NCBI GenBank assembly: GCA_025618425.1
Contig: CM046842.1
Coordinates: 33,493,885 to 33,557,884 of the forward strand
Direction of reading: 5' to 3'
From: Heliocidaris tuberculata
Lineage: Eukaryota; Echinodermata; Echinoidea; Camarodonta; Echinometridae
DNA length: 64,000 nucleotides
The translations under genes and the position numbers were made by a program. The notes beneath the pieces are model-generated. The model saw nothing but the letters and a program-made list of their open reading frames with translations. It had not been told where the DNA came from and did no database searches. This document shows, piece after piece, positions 1 through 10,936 of the stretch. How positions within the stretch are numbered: position 1 is the first letter of the stretch; each line of letters opens with the position of its first letter.

Positions 1-130
1 AATAAATTAAATTCTCTGACAATGGAAGTTTTCAATGAGCCAGAAACTATTTATGTTATTGAGAGTTCACAGTAACGCATTTATCATAATGAAAATAATG
101 TGACGTACAAAAATTTGCAATTTAAGATGT

Positions 131-258
131 TCCCATCGGGACTCGGACTCGGACTCGGACTCGGATGTCCAGGACTCGGACTTGGACTCGGACTCGGACT
201 CTGACCCTGACTCCAGGGACTCGTACTCGGACTCGGACTCGGATGGGATGGACTCGAC
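131..258. repeat. GGACTC hexamer minisatellite
   Basis: A run of GGACTC hexamers with scattered substitutions is visible here (GGACTCGGACTCGGACTC and variants). It is non-coding tandem DNA. Confidence 0.9.
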
Positions 259-1459
259 TACAGCACTGATGCATTGTATCTAAAGAGAAGCTTTAGTTCT
301 GGTAAAGGTTACAATGCTTTGTAAGTTTTCTCTCTTTCGTTTTATTCCGAAGTAGAAGGAAACCATAGTAGCAATGTCACGTGAAAAGATTTGCTATTGA
401 AATACCCTATCATCATAATTATCCAAAAAATGATAAGAAATATCATAGAATTTTAAGAAAGGCTTTGCTCAAAACTTCTTTCACATTTACATTCGTGATT
501 TTGCCGGCACATTGAACATTCGGTCGGCAAATGATTCCTATGAAGGCACATAATATTGAGTTTGATCGCACTTACAATTAGGCTGTGCACAGCCTTCCCC
601 CCTCCCCGAGGCTGAATATTCCGAAAGAAAATGGGTTTGTCTAATCTCTGTACTGTAGAATAGTGTATTAGCAGTTATTTTGTTCTTGTTAGCAACCTTT
701 TAACATAGCTACAAGAAAGAACAGAGAAAACATTTTAAATTCATCAGTGAAAGATTGGGACGTGTTACTAAAAAGATATTCAATGCAGTTATGGCTTCAT
801 TTAACTTTCTTTGCTTATACTATTTATGTTTATACAAACTATTATATTCTTATAGAAGACCAGTTAGAGAGCTTGATTGAACTTATAAGATGGCATAGCT
901 TTATTAAGGTACTGTCAGTGTAGGCAGACATCTTTGTAGTCAAGTATTCATGTGCAGGTATCATACAAGTATTCATTGTTTCATAACTGACCTGTCATGA
1001 GTCATGGGTAACAGGTCATTCTATATTTAGCTATACATGCTAGTCTGTATTTGCAGACTCTGTTAACTAACTATCACTACACAAACTGTCAGAATCATGA
1101 TCGTTTGCTGTGAGACATTCTCTATTTGACAAAAGGCAATGCTAAAACAACAAAATCCGTATGTAAAAATGTAAAAATGTACATATCATTTTTTTTTTTT
1201 TTTAAGGGTAAAATGCATAAGAAATTTCCATTTGAGGTGTGAAAGGAAAACAAAATCTGCCGCTCGGTCGCGTTGCTCCCTCACTTATGCAATAACTCAT
1301 CAAATTTGGGCTAACAATCTCGGGTTATGTGCATCAAAACTCATTTTCACGTAGTGCCATCATTTCTAAATTAAAAAACGCTCATTAATCTGAGTTTAGG
1401 CATGGGGGGGGGGGGGCGGGGGCGGCACAGATTTGATAGTTTGGCCCGCGTATTTTTTT
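259..1459. other. intergenic stretch, no gene seen
   Basis: No open frame with recognisable protein character is present. The stretch holds a T homopolymer near 1191-1204 and a G-rich run near 1404-1423. A 72-codon frame starting at 1402 is produced by the G run and the following MITE terminus, so it is not called. Confidence 0.6.
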
Positions 1460-1861
1460 CTGTCAGGATTTGCGCCATTGACAAGAGAGGGCAGTATTTG
1501 AGCTTCAAGAAGCCCCGTTTTGGAGAATTTGAGAGAGACTACAACTTTAAGACTTGTTTTTTCTCAAAGTTTCACCTTACTTTATTTCAGCAAAAGAAAA
1601 TTTTGTCAGCGATATTTTAGTAAATTCTAATCCCTTACCCTGCCGAGACTCGAACTCGTGATTACTTCATGACGAGCACAAAGTAGATCCAAATGCGCCA
1701 CACAAGGAACTGCAAGATTGGTTCGCTCATTTTATTATATCCCTACAATTTGTTTTTCATGAATATTCATGCCGACTAGTCTTGACGGAAAAAACCGTAT
1801 TGTCACCCCTCTTGACGCTCAAATACTGCCCTCTCTCGTCGGGTGGCGCAAGTCCTGACAG
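1460..1861. mobile_element. MITE family A, copy 1 (402 bp, long terminal inverted repeats)
   Basis: The left end reads CTGTCAGGATTTGCGCCA and the right end is its near-complement (TGGCGCAAGTCCTGACAG). The inverted similarity continues for about 50 bp on each side, through GAGAGGGCAGTATTTGAGC. A second copy with the same ends lies at 19355-19920. No transposase frame is inside, so this is a non-autonomous DNA element. The T/A-rich bases just outside the ends also pair and blur the exact boundary and target duplication. Confidence 0.85.
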
Positions 1862-2047
1862 AAAAAAAATATAGCTCCCCGGGCACCAGAATACCTAGAT
1901 ACGCCACTGATACACTGACACATCTAAAAAGTTGAGTGTCCGATCTGGCATCTGGAAATGACGTTAATTTCAGAACATAGTATATCCATACAAAAATCAC
2001 CTTCTCCGGGAACTGACCAATCACAGAGAGGCACGACATGCACGGGT

Positions 2048-2170
2048 GATCGCGCACTGACCTTCAATTTCCCACAAAGTTGATGGTGGTTCGCTGCACT
2101 CTGTGTACGGTACGCACAGCGGATCAAGATATCACTTCCAAAACATGCTATATCCACTGATTTTTAAAAG
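2048..2170. repeat. interspersed repeat D, copy 1
   Basis: This segment aligns by eye with 29245-29370. Shared blocks include the G(C/T)GCACTCTGTG core and TCCAAA(A/T)CATGCTATATCCA followed by TTTTTAAAAGT. The function and family are unknown; it is probably an old transposon fragment. Confidence 0.65.
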
Positions 2171-2328
2171 TTATGTATTAATATAAAATAAATCAGCCTG
2201 GATTTTTCTAATGATTGAATACATTTCTTATTTGAATGTGGCATATATTAAGTTGATTCTATTTCAATAAATCAAAATAGGAGAATAAAGCATTTTCGCA
2301 GAATTTCGTTTTTAGGATGTAACATAAT

Positions 2329-2382
2329 AGCCAGAAGGGCGTTAACTGTATACTTTAACACAGAGTTAACGCCCTTCTGGCT
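2329..2382. mobile_element. perfect 19-bp hairpin, probable miniature palindromic element
   Basis: AGCCAGAAGGGCGTTAACT (2329-2347) is exactly complementary to 2364-2382, with a 16-nt loop. A perfect 19-bp stem in otherwise AT-rich DNA suggests a very short palindromic transposon or the end of one. No convincing target duplication is visible. Confidence 0.65.
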
Positions 2383-2804
2383 CCAAACAGACGAATTATC
2401 TTTAAAATATTTTCTTTGATAACATTCAATCAAAGGGGTATTATCAGATAAACTAAGATCTTTTGAGAAAGAACCAGTTAATCATTAGTCTAGATGCTAG
2501 TACATGTATCTTAGGTCCATTTATAGTCATAAATTTCCTTATAACCTTTCTTGTATTATTGGGTTCATCATAAACCTTCATAAACCATCGTAAACCTTGT
2601 AATTTTGTTGAATGAATGTGATCATTTTCTTTTTATAAACATGGTATTTTCTTTCCGTTGTGATTGTCCAGATTTCATACTTAATAAATCATTTTTAGGA
2701 TCATAAATAATTATTCTATATAGATCCGCAAATACTCGTCATTTTTGTCTGTTGCATGCACTTTCTTCTCGCTTTCTCACTCTTTTAAAATCTCTATATC
2801 TATA

Positions 2805-2894
2805 TTTCTTTTAATTAAAGCACTTTTAAAATCAGATCACTTTGTATGATTTCTTTTAATTAAAGCACTTTTAAATTCAGATCACTTTGTATGA
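2805..2894. repeat. 45-bp tandem duplication
   Basis: Two adjacent 45-bp units (2805-2849 and 2850-2894) are almost identical, each carrying TTTTAATTAAAGCACTTTTA. The start of a third follows and decays at once. Confidence 0.85.
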
Positions 2895-4863
2895 TTTCTT
2901 CTCATTCTGGCCAATGGCTGTTAACACCATTCTGCATCATTCTTATCTTACGCCGTAACTATAGTCTTTGCACAAGTTTGAGAGCACCCGTATGAAACGC
3001 ATTAACTTGGGGGAAAAACAATTATTAACCAATGGATGCCAGGGTTATACCAGAATCTGTAATTGCTGACGATTAATCAAATACTAATTTGTCACACAAC
3101 TTTCAGTTTTCGTTAGGCTTTGGCAAAGTGGACTCAAACCGAAGATTAATTTTTCTTTGTCATAAACTTGTTCTTGTCAATAGTGTATAAACAGAACATT
3201 TGAAAGAAATAGTCCAAATATAACAATGTATATAGGCCTACCTTCAGATCACCTTCAGTTCACATTGATTATTTTCATATGGACAATGTTTTTTAGGTTT
3301 TACTGACGGATTTAGAAGCTGACGAAATGATTGTGAATAGAGTATGCCAATATACATTTTGGGGTAAAATCGGTTTTAGTGGCTAATAGAGGGTCTGGGC
3401 AGTATCACTTAGATGCGTAGATGCTTAGATGTAAAATATGCGGTGCAGCGTCGGGGGAGGGATAAATGGGGCAGAGACTGCAGAAACAACTAAAGAAAGA
3501 CGGTAAGAGAGAGGGGGGGGGGGTGAGAGGAGGGGGAGAGTGATAACGCATTAAAACAATAAAAGAACGTTGACAGAATTCAATATTCCCTCTTGTTTTT
3601 GCCTAACTTCAGAAAGGATTTACTGTGCCTCTCCCACTCCACCCCTCATGCACATCCCACACCCGCAGCCCACACGAACATTCCACAGAATGCCCTATGA
3701 TATCATTGTTCAATTTTCTTTCGGACAAAATATTTTAACTTCGCCGCTTTTTTCTTGATCCACACTGTATTATTTCTTCGTTTTAGTTTTGCCTTTTACA
3801 ACCCTCGCAAAGACTGGTATTAAAACTAAAAAATAAGTACGTCGTCATTTGGAATCGATTTATCTTTCTATTTTTAAGACATGCGAAGTACATGATGAGA
3901 TAAGTTGATAAAACTAGTTTCACTAATGTGTGATTGTGATCCAGCCTTATAAAGCATTTACCTGCTAAATCAACGAATCACATAAAGACGGCATTACAAG
4001 GTTACCTCAAGGGTAAGATATTGAATGTTTTCTGATATTTATGTATGATGATAATTAACTGATTTTGAAGAAGATCGATACACTCATACAAGGGCACAAA
4101 TATCACTTTTGTTTTGTTTTTAACTTTCTTTTTTGTTTGCATTGTGAGTGTGCAAGTACAATGGCATAAGGATATAAAATAGCACAATTATTTTACATTA
4201 CAGCGCAACATACAAGATGTGTCTTTTATATCAAGAATAGTCTTTTATCTACACCCATTATACACTCATTTATATCATGTATAGGCCTACTAAGTTATAT
4301 TTTATCAAATGGTACGTTAATTTAGAAATTTTAAAGCTCAATTTGACGGAATTTGGCCGCGCCCCAGCTCGTTCCTATTAAAATCTAAGTTGTGAGACGA
4401 GACTTTATGATTCATTATCATTTTCTATCTCCTCAACACTATTAAAGTAGGTAGAAGGCCTAGTCATTAATAATATACCGTTATTTTGTGTATGATGGTG
4501 ATGGGGGCGGGGTACACGTCCCTCTTACCAGGCCACGTATATTTCCAGTAGACACATCCCAATGAATAAACGTTAACATGTATCACAATTTTTTAAATTT
4601 ATTTTTTACATGAACGGGGGTAAAGCTCATCCTATTTTCAAACCAACTCAGTATCGCTGTTTTCGGTTTATCACAGGGGTTTCTATCCCAGTGTCTAGAG
4701 TCATATTTTGAGATTATAAGATTACCGTTTTAAAACAAAACGAAACTACTTAAGAAATAAACATGATAAGGAATACACACAGACTTCACTTTTTGATCCC
4801 CTATACTCAAATATTGGAATATATTTTATATCATAGTCATGGACTTCAATTATCGTTTGTTAT
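2895..4863. other. upstream region of TLR gene 1
   Basis: AT-rich non-coding DNA with a G-rich tract near 3512-3540. No conserved coding frame is seen. The region probably contains the promoter and a 5' untranslated exon of the receptor gene, but no TATA box or NF-kB-type site could be assigned with confidence. Confidence 0.5.
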
Positions 4864-4865
4864 AG
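4864..4865 (+). promoter_or_regulatory. possible 3' splice site in the 5' UTR of TLR gene 1
   Basis: The sequence TCGTTTGTTATAG ends 15 bases before the start codon and looks like a splice acceptor with a modest pyrimidine tract. The second TLR gene has a stronger acceptor at the matching place. A 5'-UTR intron ahead of an otherwise single-exon coding region is therefore plausible, but it is inferred. Confidence 0.4.
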
Positions 4866-4880
4866 GGACTAGCTGATACA

Positions 4881-7505
4881 ATGACAATGGCCGAGGATCA
4901 CGGAATCATTGTATCAATCATCGTCCTAATAGCATTTACAATAAACAGTTCCGTAGGGTTGGAGGCATCAACTCAGATTTGCCCCGAGGATATCATGTCA
5001 AAGACCGCATTCTGTTCTCATCTGCAGTTAACATACATCCCTACCAACTTGCAAGCTGACCTTCAAATCCTTTATCTTGATGGGAACCAACTGAAAAATA
5101 TTAAGAGTGATTCATTCAGCCTATATCCAGCACTCCGTCGGCTGATCCTAGCAGAAAACAACATCTCCCACATCGAAGAGGGAACATTTTCCTCTCTGAA
5201 ACATCTGAAAGTCCTCTCGATGGCGAAGAATCCATTTCTGCCAAACCTTGAAGACAATATGCTAAGTCATCTTAGCTTAACGTATTTTGAGGCTAACAGT
5301 TCAGACATGAATGCTTTACCTAAAGACGCGTTTTCATGGTTCGACGAAGGAGCGGAAATAGAACTCTCCTACAATAATTTCCGTGTATTCTACTGGGCAG
5401 GCAACGATGGATTCTTCTCTTCTTTCATAAATTTGAGCCACAACAAATTTTATGCAATCTCAAACAACACGCTTGTAATAAACAGTAAAATTGAACGGCT
5501 AGATCTCTCTTTCAACGCTATCCAGATGATTGATTCAACTACTATATCTTCTCTTCGTGTGGGAGAGCTTAACATAGGAGGAAACAGTCTGGTGGAAACA
5601 CAACTGGTGAATTTACTCGTTGGGGTAAGAATGTCCCCATATATTACATCACTGCATTTATCCCACACTGGTTTTCAAAACATTCCCCTTAGTTTATTCG
5701 CAAATTTACACGGGAAACTTCTGGAGTTCTTAGACATAAGTCGGAGCCAGATCGAGGTGCTTGTTAAAGAACAATTCTCTGGCTTGGATCGTGTCTCAAA
5801 GATGGTATTGGACTCGAACGCCATACGAGCAATCGAACCCGAAAACTTTGCCGGCATGAGTGCCTTGCATAGTTTGTCATTAGTTGATAATAGGATTTCT
5901 ACCATCAACAGCAACAACGATACCTGGAATGTGCCCATCGTTGAAATGGACCTATCTGGCAACGCACTTCTTGAAATAAATCAGTTTACATTCAAAGGTC
6001 TTGAGGCTCTCGAATCATTGAACCTGACCAACAACCACAACCTGCGGACCTTTCAGAAATATTCCTTTTCGGTGTGTCCATCTCTTCGAATCTTGAACCT
6101 CTCTAGAACAAGGATTATATATGTGCCAGCAAATCTTGGGTTTTCCTCCCTGACGCTGCTGAACATGGAGTCCGCATATTTTCCGTATGAATTCATCTTT
6201 CCTGGTAATCTTAGAAAAGAAACACCAATGTTGGAGCGTCTTGAACTACAAGACACATCTACTGGATTACTATATCTTTGGAACTCAACGAGAAACGTGT
6301 CTATTACTGATGGCCTTAATCGGCTTTCATGGTTGGATCTTTCTCAAAATGCGATCCCATTTTTGCCAGTGGGCCTGTTCCAAAATCTATCTAAGTTAAC
6401 GGTCCTCCGCTTGAAGGTGTGTTCAGTGGTGAGTTTGAACGTTGGTATCTTTAGGGATCTGAGGAATCTTGAAATTCTGAACTTAGAACAAAATAATTTG
6501 CGTTATATTCCACAGGGTGTGTTTGACAGTTTGGTCAACTTGAACCAACTGATTTTAAGAGAAAATGATATAAGCTTCATGGGCCTCCATATCTTCAGAT
6601 ACAGTCGAAATGTTGTTTTCCTTGATATTTCATCCAATAATCTTCCTGGCCTGAATTCTAGTACATTTGAACCATTACCATCTATGATAAAAATTAATAT
6701 TTCTTCTAATCCCTTGGTTTGCAACTGTGATCTGAAATGGCTACTCGCTTGGCTGAAAACGTCAGTAGAACTTATCGATTCTTCGAAAACAATCTGCCTG
6801 TACAGTTCAGGAACCCTGAAACCGTTTAGGGGGAAGCCACTTATCACCTTTGACGTTGGCAACCGATGTGTTTCCAAAACCGTGCTTTATTCTTGTCTAA
6901 TCTTCGTAGGTGTATTACTAGCGATAACTTTACCTTTAGCCTACTACCATCGCTGGTTGATTAGATATAGATTTTTCCTTTTCAAACTATGCTTCATTGG
7001 ATACGATGAAATTCTCGATAATGTCGATCGAGGAGAATACCAGTATGATGTTGCCATAATGCTTTATGAGGCCGATCAGGAGTGGGTCGATGAGCATCTG
7101 AAACAGGCCCTGAGGCAAAGACTTCCAGATTTCAATCGTATAGTGTGTGGTGATGAAGAACTTAAGCTCGGTATGTACTATCTAGATGCCGTTGACTATG
7201 CCGTAGAAAACAGCTTTAAGACAATCTTTGTCATCAGCCGTGCAGCCCTGCAGGATCAGTGGTTTATCATGAAGTTCAGAACAGCTCTCAATCACGTCAA
7301 TGACGTCGGGATAGAGAAGATGGTACTTATCCTTTTGGACGATATCGCCGAAGACGAGCTTCATTTTCTAATCAGGCTCTTTTTGAGCGATCATCGTCCA
7401 TATCTAGTTTGGAATGGAGGGGATATAGACCAAGATAACTTCTGGGAGGAGCTGGTCAAAAGTCTCGTTGTCAACACCAGGTGCAATCATTTAGTGCCTC
7501 CTTGA
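4881..7505 (+). CDS. Toll-like receptor, intronless (874 aa)
   Basis: Single-pass innate immune receptor. Residues 1-28 form a signal peptide. A cysteine pair (C34, C45) opens an LRR N-cap. About twenty leucine-rich repeats follow, then a C-terminal cap with CNC...C...C at about 609-660 (NPLVCNCDLKWL). A transmembrane helix (about 666-691) leads into a cytoplasmic TIR domain from about 720, with box 1 YDVAIMLYEAD and box 3 FWEEL (about 853). In the BB-loop region (about 756) this copy reads GDEELKLGMYYLD, whereas the neighbouring gene has MPG, so the usual proline is absent. The whole protein is one exon, as in most sea urchin TLRs. The start ATGACAATGGCC matches the start context of the gene at 13553. 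The two genes are tandem, same strand, 6 kb apart. The frame is intact. In family terms it should bind microbial or damage ligands; the ligand is unknown. Confidence 0.95.
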   Translation: MTMAEDHGIIVSIIVLIAFTINSSVGLEASTQICPEDIMSKTAFCSHLQLTYIPTNLQADLQILYLDGNQLKNIKSDSFSLYPALRRLILAENNISHIEEGTFSSLKHLKVLSMAKNPFLPNLEDNMLSHLSLTYFEANSSDMNALPKDAFSWFDEGAEIELSYNNFRVFYWAGNDGFFSSFINLSHNKFYAISNNTLVINSKIERLDLSFNAIQMIDSTTISSLRVGELNIGGNSLVETQLVNLLVGVRMSPYITSLHLSHTGFQNIPLSLFANLHGKLLEFLDISRSQIEVLVKEQFSGLDRVSKMVLDSNAIRAIEPENFAGMSALHSLSLVDNRISTINSNNDTWNVPIVEMDLSGNALLEINQFTFKGLEALESLNLTNNHNLRTFQKYSFSVCPSLRILNLSRTRIIYVPANLGFSSLTLLNMESAYFPYEFIFPGNLRKETPMLERLELQDTSTGLLYLWNSTRNVSITDGLNRLSWLDLSQNAIPFLPVGLFQNLSKLTVLRLKVCSVVSLNVGIFRDLRNLEILNLEQNNLRYIPQGVFDSLVNLNQLILRENDISFMGLHIFRYSRNVVFLDISSNNLPGLNSSTFEPLPSMIKINISSNPLVCNCDLKWLLAWLKTSVELIDSSKTICLYSSGTLKPFRGKPLITFDVGNRCVSKTVLYSCLIFVGVLLAITLPLAYYHRWLIRYRFFLFKLCFIGYDEILDNVDRGEYQYDVAIMLYEADQEWVDEHLKQALRQRLPDFNRIVCGDEELKLGMYYLDAVDYAVENSFKTIFVISRAALQDQWFIMKFRTALNHVNDVGIEKMVLILLDDIAEDELHFLIRLFLSDHRPYLVWNGGDIDQDNFWEELVKSLVVNTRCNHLVPP

Positions 7506-7827
7506 CAACTTTTTTTTTTTAAATTCCTGACTACCAAAAGTTTCTACTGAGGAATAGTTGACCTTTAAAACTTCGAACTGTCGACATTATAGCAATCGCG
7601 TCAACGAGCATTATTTCTAGTCCATTGTCAGATGATCAAGGGTATGAATTAATTCTTTAAGCGTGTTACAATTTTCCAATTTTACAAAAAGATTAGTGAT
7701 AGAAACAAATACATGTAAATAAAATAAAACATTAATATCGAATATGTTCAATTGTAGCAACATATAGAAATATATTCCAGGATATTTCATTAGCAATATA
7801 TTCAATTCAATTTCAATATTTATACTA
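7506..7827. other. 3' flank of TLR gene 1
   Basis: AT-rich DNA with a T run directly after the stop codon. Overlapping AATAAA hexamers near 7717-7727 are the best candidate polyadenylation signal, giving a 3' UTR of about 220 bases. No other gene is seen. Confidence 0.5.
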
Positions 7828-8014
7828 AACACGATAAAAACTACTTTCGAAAAATCAACTGAAGGCAATTTTAATAGACCTGTCCATCACCTTTAGAAAT
7901 GTGCGCACATTACAATGGCGTATTACGTAATCCGAAACTGATTTCTATGGGCATTACAATAGGCCTTTGAAATTACCCTTGAGTTTATTTTTTGAAAGTA
8001 GTTTTTATCGTGTT
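7828..8014. mobile_element. MITE family B, full copy (187 bp)
   Basis: The ends AACACGATAAAAACTACTTT and its complement (AAAGTAGTTTTTATCGTGTT) form terminal inverted repeats that continue for about 45 bp with mismatches. Flanking TACT on both sides is a possible target duplication. A half copy is present at 30535-30654. No coding capacity is present. Confidence 0.8.
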
Positions 8015-8172
8015 ACTATCGTATTTTAGTGTTAAAGAACGTTGCTTTTATAGTTTGAGGTGAAAGCCAAACACTTTGAAAAATGGACATGTAAGATTTA
8101 TAAAGTTAAACATTTTTTAGAGGTTGAGATCGATATAGAGTTGGGCCAAAAACTTTAACTTCACATGAAACA

Positions 8173-8173
<1 letters not shown>

Positions 8174-8207
<34 letters not shown>
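8174..8207. repeat. (CA)n microsatellite
   Basis: Seventeen uninterrupted CA units lie just upstream of the Penelope-like element region. Confidence 0.95.
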
Positions 8208-8211
<4 letters not shown>

Positions 8212-8605
8212 AAGACAGATTAAAGGAGCATGGCTGCTACTCGGAGTTTCAGGCCTAAAGCGATCATCAGGCAAGTGATATTTTCCTTAAAATTACATGA
8301 TTACTCTACTATACGTGTGCACAAATACGTTCAAAATAAGAGATTAAAAATAATGGTGGTTACTCATGGGTTAAGAGGGCTTTATATACATATATATATA
8401 CACCCATGTACGGCGTATTTGGGACACAGTTTTTGTCTTGTTTCTTTGTCCTCGTGTCTCCCCAATACACCAGTCCCTATTATGACGGAATAAACCTCAC
8501 CGACAATCCAGTAAAATTTATATATATCAGTGCAAAGATATACAGGATGAAATAAAAAGTAGGCAATCCCCTTATATTCAATGTAAAATACCTAACCAGC
8601 TTAAA
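8208..8605. other. region upstream of the Penelope-like ORF
   Basis: No intact frame joins the reverse transcriptase ORF from this side. Codons just upstream of 8606 (…KIPNQLK) read in frame and resemble the RT finger region, so coding similarity starts before the first ATG. A degenerate ribozyme-like segment lies at 8243-8278 on the minus strand. The stretch is probably the decayed 5' part of the retroelement. Confidence 0.5.
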
Positions 8606-10162
8606 ATGAGACCGATTATAGCTGGTCCAATTTGCCCTACACATAGACTAAGCAATTTTATTGATATCATATTGAAACCCCTTACACAATTTGTTCCTAG
8701 CTTTGTCAGGGATGATTTAGACTTTCTGAACCACCTACCTGAATCAGTAGATGAAAACTCTATCCTTGTCACGTATGACGTGAACAGTCTATATACCAAT
8801 ATTCCTCACGATGCAGGAATAGAAGGCATAACTTTTTGGCTAGAAGAACATCGCAATGTTATTGACTCACGTTTTACCAAGGGGTTCATAATTGATGCTG
8901 TAAGATTCATCCTAACTAATAATTCTTTTTGTTTTGATAATGAATTTTATTTACAAATAAGAGGAACAGCCATGGGAACTAAAATGGCCCCCACATATGC
9001 CACTTTATTCATGGGCTATCTAGAAATGAAATTATATGCTGAAGTAGAACGGAACTTTAATAGCGGGGTTAAATCCTACATAAAGGAAAACTGGCTTAGA
9101 TATCTTGATGATTGTTTCATTATATGGAAGGCAGAATTTGGAGATATAACCCCATTCAACAATATCCTTCAACAACTTCACCCGAATATAACATTTAAGT
9201 TTGAAACTAGCAATGAAAAAATAAGTTTTTTGGACATAATGGTAATAAACGATTTGAACAAAATTAAAACAGATATATTCTATAAAGTTACAGACACACA
9301 CCAGTACTTACACTTCAAGTCGTGTCACCCAAGACACTGTAAAACAAATGTTCCCTATAATTTAGCTAGACGTATTTGCACAATAGTATCAGATAGTGAT
9401 GTTCGTAAGAAACGATTGTTAGAATTAAAGCACATGTTAAAAGCCAGAGAATATCCTGAGAAAATCATCCAGAATGGTATTGTGAAAGCTGAAAATCTGT
9501 CTTTAAAAGAACTAAGATCATGTAAGCCGAAAAATGAAAATAGTGAATCCATATCTTTTATTCACACTCATAATCCAAATAATCCAAATATCTCTAAACT
9601 GATTAAAGAAACATTGGCCGCCTTGTCAAACGACAGAGAATTAAAGCAAACATTTAAAGGAACGCATTTAATCTCCAGTAAACGCCAAAGCCCAAATTTG
9701 AAACGCTTGTTAACTAGGGCAGCCCCGAAATCACACCTTAATGGTATGAAAAATGGTATTACAAAATGTAACGATAAAAGATGCAAAGCTTGCCCATATA
9801 TAAAAGAAACTAATCATATTATCTTCAGAAACAAAAATGAAGTGTTCCAAATATCATTCCCTTTCACATGTACTACACAGAATCTCATATATTGTATAAT
9901 TTGCCATGGCTGTGGGGAACAATATATAGGTGAAACAGGGGACACACTTCGTCACAGACTCACTGTACATAGACAACAAATACGCCAAGAACAATATCGA
10001 CAACTAAAAGTGAGCGCTCACATCGAAAAATGCGCTGGCTCACAAGAACCAAACTTTGATATATTCCCTTTTTACAAAATGAAAGAAGACAACAAAATTA
10101 AAAGATGTCTAAAAGAAAAATACTTCATTTCAAAATTCATGCCTTCTTTGAATGCTTTGTAG
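8606..10162 (+). CDS. Penelope-like retroelement: reverse transcriptase + GIY-YIG endonuclease, 5'-truncated (518 aa)
   Basis: Polyprotein of a Penelope-like element, which copies itself by target-primed reverse transcription. RT motifs in order: RPI near the start, YDVNSLYTNIP (about 57-67), GTAMGTKMAP (120-129), and the catalytic YLDD (166-169). A cysteine cluster CNDKRCKACP links to a GIY-YIG endonuclease from residue 426, with YC at 429-430, YIG at 440-442, arginines in LRHRL, and the catalytic glutamate in LKEKYFI (about 504). Complete members of this class are usually several hundred residues longer at the N terminus, so the 5' part is missing or decayed. The visible frame has no internal stop and ends in TAG. 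Fish and echinoderm Penelope-like elements share this RT/endonuclease order. A hammerhead motif follows at 10937-10976 on the same strand. Confidence 0.93.
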   Translation: MRPIIAGPICPTHRLSNFIDIILKPLTQFVPSFVRDDLDFLNHLPESVDENSILVTYDVNSLYTNIPHDAGIEGITFWLEEHRNVIDSRFTKGFIIDAVRFILTNNSFCFDNEFYLQIRGTAMGTKMAPTYATLFMGYLEMKLYAEVERNFNSGVKSYIKENWLRYLDDCFIIWKAEFGDITPFNNILQQLHPNITFKFETSNEKISFLDIMVINDLNKIKTDIFYKVTDTHQYLHFKSCHPRHCKTNVPYNLARRICTIVSDSDVRKKRLLELKHMLKAREYPEKIIQNGIVKAENLSLKELRSCKPKNENSESISFIHTHNPNNPNISKLIKETLAALSNDRELKQTFKGTHLISSKRQSPNLKRLLTRAAPKSHLNGMKNGITKCNDKRCKACPYIKETNHIIFRNKNEVFQISFPFTCTTQNLIYCIICHGCGEQYIGETGDTLRHRLTVHRQQIRQEQYRQLKVSAHIEKCAGSQEPNFDIFPFYKMKEDNKIKRCLKEKYFISKFMPSLNAL

Positions 10163-10385
10163 TACTAATATTTTTAATATTTTTAATATTTTAGGATATC
10201 TGAAACAAAAAGATAATAAAGAATAATATATATCTCTGTGTTCCTCTGTATGTATTACTATTATTTGATTTTTATCAAGATATTCTTCATCTAAATCTTC
10301 AAACATGTATAAAATTATATAAAAAGATTGATGTATTTGAATTATGTAATCCAGGAAACGATACCATATGCATCTTTTACCATCT

Positions 10386-10476
10386 CTCTTCTCGTTCTCT
10401 CTCTCTCTCTCTCTTTCCCTTCTGCCCTTCCCTCTCTCGTTACCCCTGTTTGTTTTGTTTTTCCCCTCTCTTTTTC

Positions 10477-10513
<37 letters not shown>

Positions 10514-10545
10514 GCCCTGCCCCCCACCCCCCCACCCATCACTCT
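10386..10545. repeat. (CT)n and polypyrimidine tract
   Basis: Two blocks of CT repeats (10394-10413 and 10481-10510) are joined by C/T-only sequence and followed by C runs. Confidence 0.95.
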
Positions 10546-10796
10546 ATGTCTTTCTCTTCTTAAGACTATGCACGTTCAATCCGAATGCTGGGAAATATCC
10601 TATAACCTATATCTTTTTCCTTTGTTATTTTTTTACAGTCACCCACCTTTCTTTGTTATTCCCATGAACACAGGAAATATTAGATGTTTTACATCATTAA
10701 GAATCTTTGTGTAACTTTACGATGTGTTGAGTTGTATGGATTAAGATTCTCAAACAAACTGAACATAGAAGACTTCCTACTTACAACGCTTAATCT

Positions 10797-10822
10797 AAGA
10801 TTAAGATTAAGATTAAGATTAA
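10797..10822. repeat. short (AAGATT)n array
   Basis: About four repeats of a six-base unit, AAGATT. It is not the vertebrate-type telomere hexamer. Confidence 0.8.
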
Positions 10823-10936
10823 TCATGTCGTAAAAACAACTATAGGACAATGTTAAAAACCTCGTCCTCATTTGAATATTACTGTATTTCCTTGATTATA
10901 CTTGTATATAAAGTCATGTAAAACTATCAAAGGCTC

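Larger units (their letters stand above)
10163..10936. other. 3' non-coding part of the Penelope-like element and flank
   Basis: Non-coding DNA between the RT ORF and the hammerhead motif. It contains a (CT)n/polypyrimidine tract at 10386-10545 and a short TTAAGA-type array (10797-10822). The tract gives long spurious frames in several phases that have no protein character. Confidence 0.6.

Noticed and set aside
8243..8278. Minus-strand CTGATGA and GAAAC resembling a hammerhead core
   Set aside because: The segment between the two motifs (TCGCTTTAGGCCT) does not form a stem II next to the core, and stem I is only about four pairs. At most it is a decayed relic.
10328..10714. 128-codon frame and overlapping frames
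   Set aside because: Serine/leucine-rich translation of a (CT)n tract with no domain.
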